This document shows, piece after piece, positions 48,053 to 58,655 of a stretch of 64,000 bases of DNA (position 1 is its first letter; each line of letters starts with the position of its first letter). Source of the DNA: Lepidodermella squamata (Eukaryota; Gastrotricha); assembly GCA_047495785.1 (NCBI GenBank), contig JBLDXI010000034.1:806001-870000 (forward strand), in the 5' to 3' direction. Both the position numbers and the translations under genes were made by a program. The notes under the pieces are model-generated. The model ran no database searches. It saw only the letters and a program-made list of their open reading frames with translations, and was not told where the DNA came from.

Positions 48053-48773
48053 GCTTGCCACGAGCCACGAGACGATCCGAAGTTTTGTGTTTTCAAAAAG
48101 TTGATGTTTACGCTTAACGGAAAATTATCATGAATCATGACAGTGACTTGTTTACTGAGCTGTTTACGACTTCTTATCTATCGGGTTATTTTCCGGTCTT
48201 ATCTATCTAGTTGCCCAATTATTTTCTGGTGGTAAACGGTGGCACATTTAATTGCACATTAAAATAACAAACAAATAAATCCAGCAACAGTAACTCGTTT
48301 TATTCATCAATTATCCCAGATAAGTGGCGTGTCCCACGCGTAAACAATTTGGTCAAAAATAACAGAGATAAAGCTTGTTTAGAGTCCGCCCGATAGAGTA
48401 GTAACAGTTTTAACAAATATATTTTGGTTTCATGTTTGGTTTCATGTTGCTCCTGTTGCATGTTGCAAGTTGGTTCAACAATTTAGCTCCTGCCACTACA
48501 ATATCTATAGGACGCTAAGATTAAAGCTTACAACCAATTTCGAACCACCTTGACGCCAAAGATACCAGAAAGATAAGGATCATGTCCGAAACAATTTCTA
48601 TCAGCCCCGCCGTAATAATTTGTTTATCTAATTGACTTCATTTGATAAGATTAGATTGCGCAATTTAAGCCTAGATTTGATAGTCTAATTATAGAAAATA
48701 TTCACCGCTTTGTGACTTAAAATCTGGAAGGCCGACTTGTATAATAGAATTAGCAAGACTGACAAAAATTGAG
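48053..48773. other. Bidirectional promoter region, block B
   Basis: Counterpart of 13876-14495, with several indels. It separates the divergent NCxxF gene and HDAC11. No defined promoter motif is visible. Confidence 0.45.
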
Positions 48774-49959
48774 ATGCATGAACAGTTTGGCCCCACATCT
48801 GACGTCGATCTTGATGGGAAACAACTACCTATCGTCTACCATCCGGATTACAACATGGAAGCTTGGGGTTACGAGCGAATGCACGCTTTCGATTCCTCGA
48901 GGTGGGGCAAAATTGTCGACATTTTACAAGGTTTGATTCTCACCCTTTTAATGTACGCTATATCTGTTGAATGATGCTCAGATAAAGGGATCCTGCCAGA
49001 CGGCGCACGTTGCACGGTTCGCCCAGATGAAGTGACAGCTGAAGATCTGCTGACGATTCACAGTGAAAAATATCTGAAATCTCTATCGTGGAGCTACGAA
49101 GTAGCGCGAATTGCTGAGGTGCCGATATTAGCGCTAATTCCGAATAAATACCTTCAAGACAAATTACTACGACCTATTCGGCTACAAACAGGTGGGACTT
49201 TGTTAGCCTGCCGTCTGGCGCGTAAATTTGGATGGGCAATCAACATTGGCGGAGGCTTTCACCATTGCTCAAGGAACGAGGGCGGCGGTTTTTGCTTCTA
49301 CGCTGATATTCAACTGGGTAATTTGCGTTTTTTCACTAATCTACCTTAATTAATTCAATTAATTTCTAGGCATCAAGTATTTGATAGAATCTGAGCCCAA
49401 ATTAGAGAAAATTCTAATTGTTGATCTGGATGCCCATCAGGGCAATGGGTATGAAAAGGATTTTGTTGGTTTGAAAGATCGCGTTGTTATTATGGATGTT
49501 TACAATGGAGATATTTACCCAAAAGATGAATTAGCAAAAGGTATGTTCATATGTTCGGCTTAGATAACTGTCACAAAACGTTTTCATTCAGGTTCAATTA
49601 AATATCCTGTGATCCTGAAGACAGGGACAACCGACGAAACGTATCTCCCATTAGTTCGCGAAGCATTGGAGAAGGCACTGGAAGATGAAAGGCCAGATTT
49701 CTTCTTCTACAATGCTGGCACTGATATCATGTCTGCCGATCCGCTCGGTCAATTAATGATTAGCCCTAGGGGTATTATTCAACGTGATGAAATGGTTTTC
49801 GAGGCAGCGAGAAGGCGAAACATTCCTATTGTCATGGTGACTAGCGGGGGCTACAAACGAATCACGGCATTGGTCATTGCAGATTCGATAGAGAATTTGT
49901 GGACGAAAGGCCTGCTGAAACTTCCGCAGCGTTCTGATGTAATCAATGGGAAAACTTGA
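48774..49959 (+). CDS. HDAC11: Histone deacetylase 11-type deacylase (block B copy)
   Basis: Exons 48774-48930, 48982-49317, 49370-49540 and 49592-49959 give 343 aa. The first ATG of the block A copy is lost here, so translation should begin six codons later at MHEQFGP. Catalytic residues remain: GGGFHHC, DLDAHQGNG, YNAGTDIM and SGGYKR. One notable change is NGHEKDF to NGYEKDF beside the metal-binding loop; the His is usual in HDAC11 but is not a zinc ligand. Activity is probably kept. It is convergent with the NmrA-like gene. Confidence 0.92.
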
Positions 49960-50047
49960 TTTCCTGGACTTTTCATCACGAATTTGCTGATTGAACTCCT
50001 TCACGCGAGCCATTGCGTGTCTTCAACCTTGTTTCACTCGAATTATC

Positions 50048-50053
50048 AATAAA
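50048..50053 (+). promoter_or_regulatory. poly(A) signal AATAAA of HDAC11 (block B)
   Basis: Located about 90 bp after the stop codon. Confidence 0.5.
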
Positions 50054-50174
50054 TTTTAATATTTATGGATCACTGTGTTCGTTAAATAATTCCAGTGAAA
50101 ATAGTTAGCTTCTAGCTTAACATAATGTTTTCAAGTCCTGGAAATGACCCGAAAGTGACAAAGCGTGTCTCCTT

Positions 50175-51268
50175 TCATGGAATTTGAATGAGCTTGCCGT
50201 ATTTTTGCAGAAATTGTTCGAAATTCATCATTTTCGAGTTCAGCTTCCTTGACCCTTTCGGATCTCGAATGGCACCAATTTTATCCGGAAAATCATGCCA
50301 GGCCTGGAACATATTCCCCAGATCAGCTGCGCCGGGAAACGGAAATTTCCGGAACTCGTCAAACGGAACCGGGCGATACGCGATTTCTTCTCCGATAAAT
50401 TGTGAAATTTTCTCGAGATGCTCAGAAAAAGTTAAAAATTCACTGGCAATCGCGATCCTCCTGCCAATCCAGGTCGGATCTTTGAAAATTCCATAAGCAC
50501 ACCGACCGATATCGTCGGCAGCTATACCAGGAATTTTGATGTGCCCCCAAGGCACTGAAGACGATAGTTTGCCGTCAGGATCGCGATGAATTGGGAAAGC
50601 GCCGTTGTAGAAGTTGTCCCAGAAACAGGGCGTCATCATGTATGTAACAGGCTGATCGGCGAATAATTTGTCACAGAAGGCTTTTGTTTCGTAATGCGGC
50701 ACCTTGTATTTACCGTATAGAGTTGGCATTCGGTCATCACTCAGAGGTATCAATTTTGAAGTATCATCCAAGGTCGACCATATAACGTGTTCAATGCCAG
50801 CCTTCCTATTTTGAGAAAAGAAGAAGTTTCTTAAACAGCCAGTGCGCAAAAGGAGAGGGGATACCCCCACCCTCTCCCGATTGTCCCGAAATTTTCGAAA
50901 AAAGTATACCTCGAAGCATTGGCCATTGATTGAATTTGAGCAATTTCCTTATCCGGATCTTCCCAATCGATGAATGAGACGCAAAACAAGCCATACGAGC
51001 CTTTGATGGCCTCAGTTAGGGCGTCTTCATGATTCGCATCGACCTGAACCACTTCCACCCCTTTTTCAGCCAAGGACCTGGCTGCAGCAGAGTTGGCATC
51101 TCGGGTCAAAGCTCTGGCTTTAAATTCTGTATCAGGATCTTCTAAAATCGCTCGGACAACGCCACCGCCCTTAAAAAAATTATGATTCAATTGATAAATT
51201 AATGAAAAAATAATCACCTGCTGTCCTGTTGCCCCAATGACAGAAATGATTTTCTTCTCTGTAGTCAT
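50175..51268 (-). CDS. NmrA-like NAD(P)-binding protein (NMRAL1/HSCARG type)
   Basis: Minus-strand exons 51218-51268, 50910-51169 and 50175-50805 give 942 nt and 313 aa. The N terminus holds the Rossmann dinucleotide motif SVIGATGQQGGGVV. Next come ARALTRD (NADP-contacting region of NmrA proteins), VDANHEDAL, GLFCVSF and a HVIWSTLDD strand. A C-terminal half with YMMTPCFWDNF and MNFEQFLQKYG completes it. NmrA-like proteins are atypical short-chain dehydrogenases, often redox (NADPH) sensors without catalysis. A length of about 300 is normal for the family. Introns are 48 and 104 bp. The duplicate at 16092-16879 is truncated. Confidence 0.88.
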
Positions 51269-51808
51269 TACAATTCGGGAAAATAATCAGGTGAGACCGG
51301 TTTTCAGAAGGAAGGATTCTACATGAGTGGTGAATGATGGCTGCTGTGTCTTATCTCTTATATAGGCTCCAGCTCACATAGGCATTTGATAAGACAGACA
51401 TCGGACATCGGACCTCAGACTTCAGACTTCACAGCAGCGCGACCGCAACGAACCATAAATTCCAAAATTGAAATTTACGGAATGCAGCAAGAACCTAAAT
51501 ATAAACCGGTTCCGCTCTAAGTATATGAGCGATTAGTTACTCAAATTTTATAATTTACGAGGGAGCATTGATCCGGCAGCGAATTCCTCTTCCGGGGTCT
51601 GCAAAATCATATTTTATTTTTTCGAGCTGATAGCTTTGTGGTTGGTGAGATGCAGTTCTCTCTCAACAAAATCCCATGCTGGCTTGGGTTCACCGATCGA
51701 TTAAAGTTCGGATTCGTGGAATGTCAATAAAACATGCTGAAATTGAATTTTCACAAGCACAGTGGAAGAGATCTGTCGAGCCAGGTATCGAGTTTTTACA
51801 GCACTTTG
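51269..51808. other. Divergent promoter region, block B
   Basis: Duplicate of 16880-17419, with no visible differences. It contains the 5' flanks of the NmrA-like gene and the next channel gene. Confidence 0.45.
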
Positions 51809-54800
51809 ATGCAGTATTTATATGTGGCATTTCTCGCTCTTACTTACGGACAGAAAGTCCACGCCTCCAGTAGTTTATTAAAACGACATATTACAGGTTA
51901 ATCGTTAATCATACTGTTATTTTCAGCTCCATCTCCGCTGATTCCGGTATCAGGCTATGCGGCAAGTTACATCAGTGATTTGTCCCTGGCAGGCACTTTC
52001 ACTGAATCTCTATGCAATATTTCAGCGAACTGTCTACCCACAGCCTCGATCGCACCTGTGGTAGATGACGGGGGTTTCATCTTCAAGAAAGTAAGACCTT
52101 GATGTAGGCTATAGCTAGATGATATGCATTTCTCACTTCGAAGAGCGTCAATTCCGTATTCGAAAATTTCCGCCTTGAAGTGAACGCGCTTATTGCTGGA
52201 ATGGCTTTCACGGTGGACCATACTCTCGCAGTTTCCATGGTTCCATCTGAAGTATTTTCAACTGGCTGCACACGGGATAGTAACTGGTACGCCTGCCTTC
52301 GCGTCAGCAAGCTTCGAGGCGGAGCTTTCTACATTAAACCAAGTCAGAAAATCGCGTTTTTATACGGCGATGTTAGAGATCTAAGCAGCGATGCTCGAAC
52401 CCGTGACAAACTGGACCCGACCAACCTTGGTTGTTCATTCCCTTCTGATGATTTCGCAAACGCTGGCTTCATTGGCTCGAATTCTCTGTGGATCTACATC
52501 AATAAGATTGGCAGCAACTTTTCTGTCTCGTACGCGAAAGGTTCGACTCCTGCCAGCCCAGTTTATTGCTCGTCAATGAATGCCAGCTTTGCTTTCCCGC
52601 TCAATGAAGACCTGTTCCTAGCATTTTCAACTACAAAAGGCCTTCCGATGGCGTTTTATCAGGTGAATTTCTTTAAGCTGGAACTGGAATCTGCGTCAAG
52701 TAAGCCTGGACAAATTTTTCGTCCTAATTTCTACTCAGTTTTTAATTTCCTGTGTTGAAGCTTCTACTTCGACTATAATTCCGACAACAACAGGTCTGAA
52801 TTGTCACGGCATTTAATAATTATTAAAATATCGGATTTCTACCGGCAGGTTTCGCATCAAAGAGCTGCGTTGTCGGCGACCATCCTGTCGGTTAGATTAA
52901 ATTTCTTTGCGATAAACAGCTCGATACACACTCTGATGCTTTCCAGGCCCTAGCGGAACGTCGGTGTTTAAAATTGATGCTAGCAGCTATGCGTGCAAAA
53001 CAGAGTACGGCTACCCGTCCGATCGATATGTCGTCATCGGAGAAGTGTCTCATTCTAGCGACGGCGTAGCAATTTTTGGAGTTCTTGGGGACAATGCCAT
53101 TTATTCTCGATTGGTAATTGATAGTACTAATAAGTATGAACCCTACCACATGCCCATGCCAGGCTTCACCCTACCCTAAACCCATTTCTAACCAAAACAT
53201 CAACCTCAGTACTAAGGCCTTAATCCTAAACCTAAACCTAACCCTACGTCTAACATCAGCCTTAACCTTAATCCATACAACCTTCGAACAGCATTCAAAC
53301 CTAACCCCAACCCTACACCATTAGGGAATCTAGCTAAACTTTAACCTTGAACCCTAATCCTAGGCGCGAACCTAAATCTGATTATAATCTAACCTTAACT
53401 GTATCTCGAACATAACCTAGTTGACGGTCGCAATTCGGAACGTTACAACTTAAATTGGCGCTAAGAGTTCAAACCCTCTTGCGTTGTTTTGTTTTGATTG
53501 CTACTGTATTACAGGATTTGATAGCTCAGCAAAGTTTCATCGCCGATGTTTCCATTCGAGCAAGGGAAGGTTCATTTCGCAACGCATTCGGCGTCTACTT
53601 CGTACCCAGTAATCTATTGATTCAACCTCCCTGCTCAGGAGACCGTTCAACCTACCACATGTGCCTGAAAACTGCTGACATGATCGGTGTAGCTGTGGTA
53701 GTTCAGGTTTCGAAAGGGCGAATAGTTGCTTTTTCAACACCACCCGGCATGGCGCAACGCCTAGACGCTATAGGTTACCTTCCACCAAATTCTACTCAAA
53801 TGTGCCAACCAACGGCTTTCCCATCATTATTCGACCTCCGCCTAGTGATCGAGCGAGTCGAAGATACAGTTTACGTATATTATTCAATGTTGAATGACCC
53901 GTCTAAGCTGGATTTCTGCTGCAAAATAAATGGGATCTCAAGGCTGCTGTCTGACACAATTAGACCGGTAATCGCAGTTGGAACAGTGAATGAAACTCCA
54001 TTGGAAATTCGGAGCATCAAATTCTACGTCGGCAGTGACGCTACAACATCGACTACAACTGAGTCATCGTCAGTAAGATCTCAAACAGATCCCACTTCAT
54101 CGATTGCGAATCTTGGCGATGAAAGTCAAACTATGAAACAGGTGCTTTCGTCTATGGTTTCGCCGAACGGATTGGCTGAGCGTCCTACAGATGTTCTGAG
54201 AAAGCTGTATCCTGATTTTCCCCCTGACACATCGAAACCAACGCTCACTGCTTGGGAACTACTCCAGTATTGCGACGACTTCTCGGTAAATAGAACCGCC
54301 CCACCTAACAACGGACAGTCAACCAATGTTACGACTGTTTTCCTGATAGATCGCCTCGCAGGGATGGATGATGCGGGGGAGAAATTGTCAGTAGTTGGTC
54401 TTTATTTACAAAACTGGATAGTAAACACTTGCAAACTGCAGCAGAAACACATTTTCTCAGTAAGGAAGAAGGACCAATTGTATGCGGTTCATAAATCGAT
54501 TGTTTGGTCGCCTGATTTTCTATTCGAATCCAGCTCACATAATATATACATGAAAAGTGACGATTTCGACGAGGACATGGTTGCTCTACTGAAGAGAATT
54601 GGTTACAGTGGATTGAATATCGAGTTTTTCATGGTGAAGCAAGGTTTCTTTGCAACCGAATGCCCCCTTGACCTGTCGAGATTTCCATTTGACTCTCAGG
54701 CTTGTGATTTCACGTTTTTCCAGCAACAATCCGGGGACCTTGTGAATTACGAAGATGTTTTCTTTGTTTGCCCTGAACAAGGCTTCACTGAATGGCAATT

Positions 54801-55281
54801 CTCAGAATGTCAAACTGTTACGTCAATCGTTCGCCAATCAGGTCATGATGTTCTATCGGCGACTTTCCAGGCTAAAATCAGCCGGAAGTCTGCGTACTAC
54901 GTGGCGAATTCTATTTGCCCAAGTTTGCTACTGGCCCTTTTGGAGCTTGCAACTTTTGTCATGCCTTCGGATGAGCCTGATAGGCCGATGTTTGCTGTAA
55001 CGTTGCTGTTGGCTCTGACAGTTGCTATGTCTGATGTCTTGAGCCAGGTTCCCCACACCTCGAAGCGAATTTTCTTGAGTGATTACATTCTAGGGCTGGC
55101 TATGATTTCGGCTGCCATCACGTTGTACCACCTTTTCGCTTGTTTCCTAGCCAACAAAAGAGGCAAGGAGGAACAGGAAAACTCTGGGCTAATGAGAAAA
55201 ATCGACTTGGTTGCATTGGGTCTCGTAATGACAGCTTTTCTTGGACTTCAAGCGTTCGCAGTTAAATCCATCATTGGTTAG
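51809..55281 (+). CDS. Two-module ectodomain Cys-loop channel
   Basis: Exons 51809-51869, 51927-52090, 52144-52699, 52761-52793, 52849-52890, 52947-53113 and 53515-55281 sum to 2790 nt and 929 aa. The order is: signal peptide (about 1-20), module 1 (to about 260), Thr stalk, CxxG mini-exon (SKSCVVGDHPV), module 2 (about 285-520), Ser/Thr linker, and channel from about residue 572 (LYPDFPPD). Cys-loop is CPLDLSRFPFDSQAC, with M1 YYVANSICPSLLLALLELAT, M2 core LLLALTV and terminal M4. The intron 53114-53513/4 is 401 bp and filled with degenerate telomere-like CCTAAC units. About 105 bp around pre-M1/M1 (from about 54821) are identical to the gene at 9321-12618. The first exons are duplicated at 17420-18475. 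Confidence 0.87.
53160..53430. repeat. Degenerate telomere-like CCTAAC repeat in an intron
   Basis: Many units of CCTAAC or CCTAAA with variants are spread over this intronic stretch, densest at 53215-53330. The opposite-strand repeat (TTAGGG) occurs in the homologous intron of the broken gene at 58656-61088. Confidence 0.75.
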
Positions 55282-55793
55282 CGACCTAAAATCGCTGAAC
55301 TCATTTTCGATTCGTTGTCTTATTCTTTGCTAGTTTGCTTAAATCAAAATTAGGGTGAAATAGCTTTCCCTTTTGTCAACATTTCCGACTCGTGTCATCT
55401 TTTGTAACGAAACAGCGGAAAATAAAATGTTGTTGATTAGGTCGATTAACAATAGGGTAGGATTGATGATTCATCAGCCTTGCCTTCAGATGGCATCTAC
55501 CCTAGGACGAATCTAGGAAATCAAATTAAAACAATTTTTATTCACGCTCGTGTCGAAAGATTTGATGGCGCGAAAAACAAGTTCCAGGTACGTCATCAAT
55601 ACAGATCAAACATCGCCGCGTCAGAACACTATTGCTACTACGGTCCAACTACAAACATTCAGTAAGTTCGAGTTTTGTTCATCCGTCATCAAAATTTCAC
55701 AATATGGGCCTGGACACGTTCACGAAAGCGGAAATTGTAAAACCGGCTCTGTCTATGTGATGATAAGCAGAAGCCAATCCTTCGCATTGCGCG
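55282..55793. other. Intergenic region
   Basis: This is 3' flank then 5' flank of adjacent channel genes in tandem orientation. The open frames at 55480-55882 overlap the true start of the next gene in other frames and are not supported. Confidence 0.5.
55421..55426 (+). promoter_or_regulatory. poly(A) signal AATAAA
   Basis: Located 140 bp after the stop codon of the two-module channel gene. Confidence 0.5.
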
Positions 55794-58073
55794 ATGCTGC
55801 CTATTTATCTGAATTTTCTCCTTCTCGCTTTCTCACGAGAACTTCTGGCTGGTTTGTTTATTCTAAGTGGAGATTTCGATGATTATTATCAGAAAATTTC
55901 AGATACTCGTGTTGCAGTGCCAGGCTATTCGGCGACTTATATCCCCGATTTGTCACAATCAGGCACAATATCCCCTGATCTATGCAATGCTTCTACGAAT
56001 TGCGATTCGATGGGCTCAATTCAGGCGGCTAGTAAAGACGGAGGCTTCATCTTCAAGAAGGTATGAAGTTAGAAATTTTCTACTTTTGGTTTAACTGATG
56101 TCTTTAGAGTATAAATTCTGCGTTCTCAAATTTCCATCTTGAAGTTAACGGACTCTTCACGCAAACGGATTTCAATCTCTCACATACTTTCGCGGTTTCA
56201 TTGGTACCTTCTGAGGTATTTTCGACCAGTTGCCCCGAAACCAGTGGCTGGCATGCCTGCCTAAGGGTTAGCGCTCTTCGCGGTGGTGTTTTCTTCATCA
56301 AACCCAGTCAAAACATTTCATTTCTATTCGGAGATGTTACTGATCATGAAAGTAAAGCTAGCTCGATCGAAAAGTTGGAAGCAAACAGCTTGGGCTGCTC
56401 ATTCCCTGCTTACGAATTCGCAAATGACGTTTCCCTGAGTGGTGACCTATTTTGGATCTTTTTCGATAAAATCGGCAACAACTTCTCGGTTTCTTACGCC
56501 CGGGAATCGGATTCAGATAACATAATTCCGTGCTCTTCGATGAAAGTCGATTTAGCTTTTCCGCTCAATGAAGAGTTGTTTCTTGGTGTCTCTACCTCAA
56601 AAGGACTCCCCGTTAATATTTGGCAGGTTAATTTCTTCTCGCTGGAACCAGACTCGACATCAAGTAAGCTTAAAAAAATGATAAACAAATTTTAATTTCC
56701 CGCGACGTAGCTTCTACTTCAACTTCAACGCCAACAACCACAGGTTGGGATTTTGTTCTAATTTTGTTGATTAGAAAACGAATTCTCGAATTTGTTTAGC
56801 AGTTGAAGTATCGTCAACTGACCTTGGGCAATCTTCAACTAAACAAACAGCTACCTCGATATCCTCAATTTCAAACGTTACCTCAACGCCAACCTCAGGA
56901 ATATTGCCATTGGACGGCTCAAGTTTCAAAGGGGTAATTTCCGCCTCGGTTTCGTCGAAAGGACTAGCTAAGAATCCGAAAGAGGTACTTCGGAAGCTTT
57001 ATCCTGATTTCCCGCCTGATACATCGATTCCTGCGATCACTGCCAATGAGTTACTCCAGTATTGCGATGATTTCTCCGTTGAAAGAGCTGCTCCTCCGAA
57101 TGGAGGAAACTCAACTGAAGTCAACACAGTTTTCCTTATTGATCGTCTTGCTGGAATGGATAATGCTGGGGAGAGTCTGAGGATCAGTGGTCTCTATTTA
57201 CAGAACTGGATTGTGAATACCTGCAAACTGCAGCAGAAACACATCTTCTCAGTAAGGAAAAAGGATCGATTGTACGCGGTGGACAAATCAATTGTTTGGT
57301 GGCCTGATTTTCTTTTCGAATCTAGCTCGCGCGATATTTACATGCAAAGTGATGATTTCGACGAGGACATGGTAGCTTCACTGACGAGAGTTGGTTACAG
57401 CGGCTTGAAAATCGAGTTTTTCATAGTGAAGCAAGGCTTCTTTTTAACTGAATGCCCTCTCGATCTATCGAGATTTCCATTCGATTCTCAGATTTGTGAT
57501 TTTACCTTTTCGCAGAAACACCAAACTGGTCTTGTCGATTTTGGGGATGTTTTCTTTGTTTGTCCAGAGCACGGATCTACGGAATGGGAATTAACTGAAT
57601 GTCAGACCTCTGTATCAGTCATTCGCAAATCTGGCCACGATGTTTTGTCCGCTGCGTTCCGGGCGAAGATTAGTCGAAAGTCTGCGTACTACGTGGCGAA
57701 TTCTATCTGCCCAAGTTTGCTTCTGGCCCTACTGGAACTTGCGACTTTCGTCATGCCTTCGAGTGAACCTGATCGGCCAATGTTTGCTGTCACTTTGTTG
57801 CTTGCTCTGACTGTTGCCATGTCGAATGTCCTGAGTGAAGTTCCTCGAACTTCTCAGCGAATTTTCCTAAGCGATTACACTCTGGGTCTTACTATGATTT
57901 CGGCCGTCATTACGCTCTACCATCTTTTCGCTTGCTTTTTAGCCAACAAAGGTGCTAAAAAAGAGCGGGACGCTTGTGGCCTCATGAGGAAAATCGATTT
58001 GGTTGCATTCTCGCTGTCATTTGCATCGTTTGTTGGACTTCAAGGCTTTGCAGCTAAAACTGCCATGGGTTAG
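55794..58073 (+). CDS. One-module ectodomain Cys-loop channel
   Basis: Exons 55794-55851, 55903-56060, 56108-56663, 56711-56743 and 56803-58073 sum to 2076 nt and 691 aa. It is the shortest complete member: signal peptide (MLPIYLNFLLLAFSRELLAG), module 1 (about 20-257, HACLRVSALRGGVFFIKP), a Ser/Thr stalk of about 65 residues, then the channel from about residue 334. Cys-loop is CPLDLSRFPFDSQIC, with M1-M4 intact, M2 core LLLALTVAM and a terminal M4 (FVGLQGFAAKTAMG). Intron 1 is 51 bp and stop-free, so retention would not break the frame; it is inferred from the paralogues. Loss of module 2 is exactly the loss of phase-1-bounded exons. Confidence 0.87.
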
Positions 58074-58655
58074 ATTGGTTTAACATTTTGATCGTCTTCA
58101 TTTTCTCTAAACATTGAGCCTACACTTGTGACTGTCATAATCGTTGCTAAAACAATATAGGCTCGCTATCAATATCGGCTTCTTCCTATTTACCTCCAAA
58201 TGTAATTAGAACCTCATCGTCATAATCCTAGCTCATTACCCGTTAACAAAACCACTGGCAGTTGCATGTTCGTTTCTAAGAATAAAATGTAAGCGTAATT
58301 ACTTGGTCTATGAAAGCACTTGGTCCTGATTCAAGGTACCAGCCTGAAATTGTAAAGCTATGCTCTTCTGTTTTGGAACGAATGGGAGCGTCTCTATGGA
58401 GGCCGTTTCATATTCGATTGCATCAACAATTATTTGACGGCAGAAACTAAGTTATGAAACTGCTCACGTCAATTCGCAGAAACACATTTTCATCGACAGC
58501 TAGACTTATTATTGACAGACTGCAGGCTCGTGGATCTCTATGATCCGTTTTTTTGGACTCTCTTCAATTCAAATATACGTTACGGATATTAAAACGGTCC
58601 GGGAGCCGATATAAAGTAAGCTCTGAAGTCATCCCCGTGCCATTTGTACATCGCG
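58074..58655. other. Intergenic region
   Basis: Spacer between tandem channel genes. No supported gene, RNA or repeat is visible. Confidence 0.5.
58281..58286 (+). promoter_or_regulatory. poly(A) signal AATAAA
   Basis: Located about 210 bp after the stop codon of the one-module channel gene, before a plausible A/T-rich cleavage region. Confidence 0.4.

Larger units (their letters stand above)
34974..52864 (+). repeat. Segmental duplication, block B
   Basis: Partner of block A, with the same gene order: end of a four-module gene, four-module gene, two-module gene, NCxxF gene, HDAC11, NmrA-like gene, start of a two-module gene. Block B holds the intact version of every gene that is damaged in block A. 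Confidence 0.93.

Noticed and set aside
53118-53324. 68-codon frame in the intron of the channel gene
   Set aside because: It is the translation of telomere-like CCTAAC repeats (Asn/Leu/Thr-rich) and not a gene.
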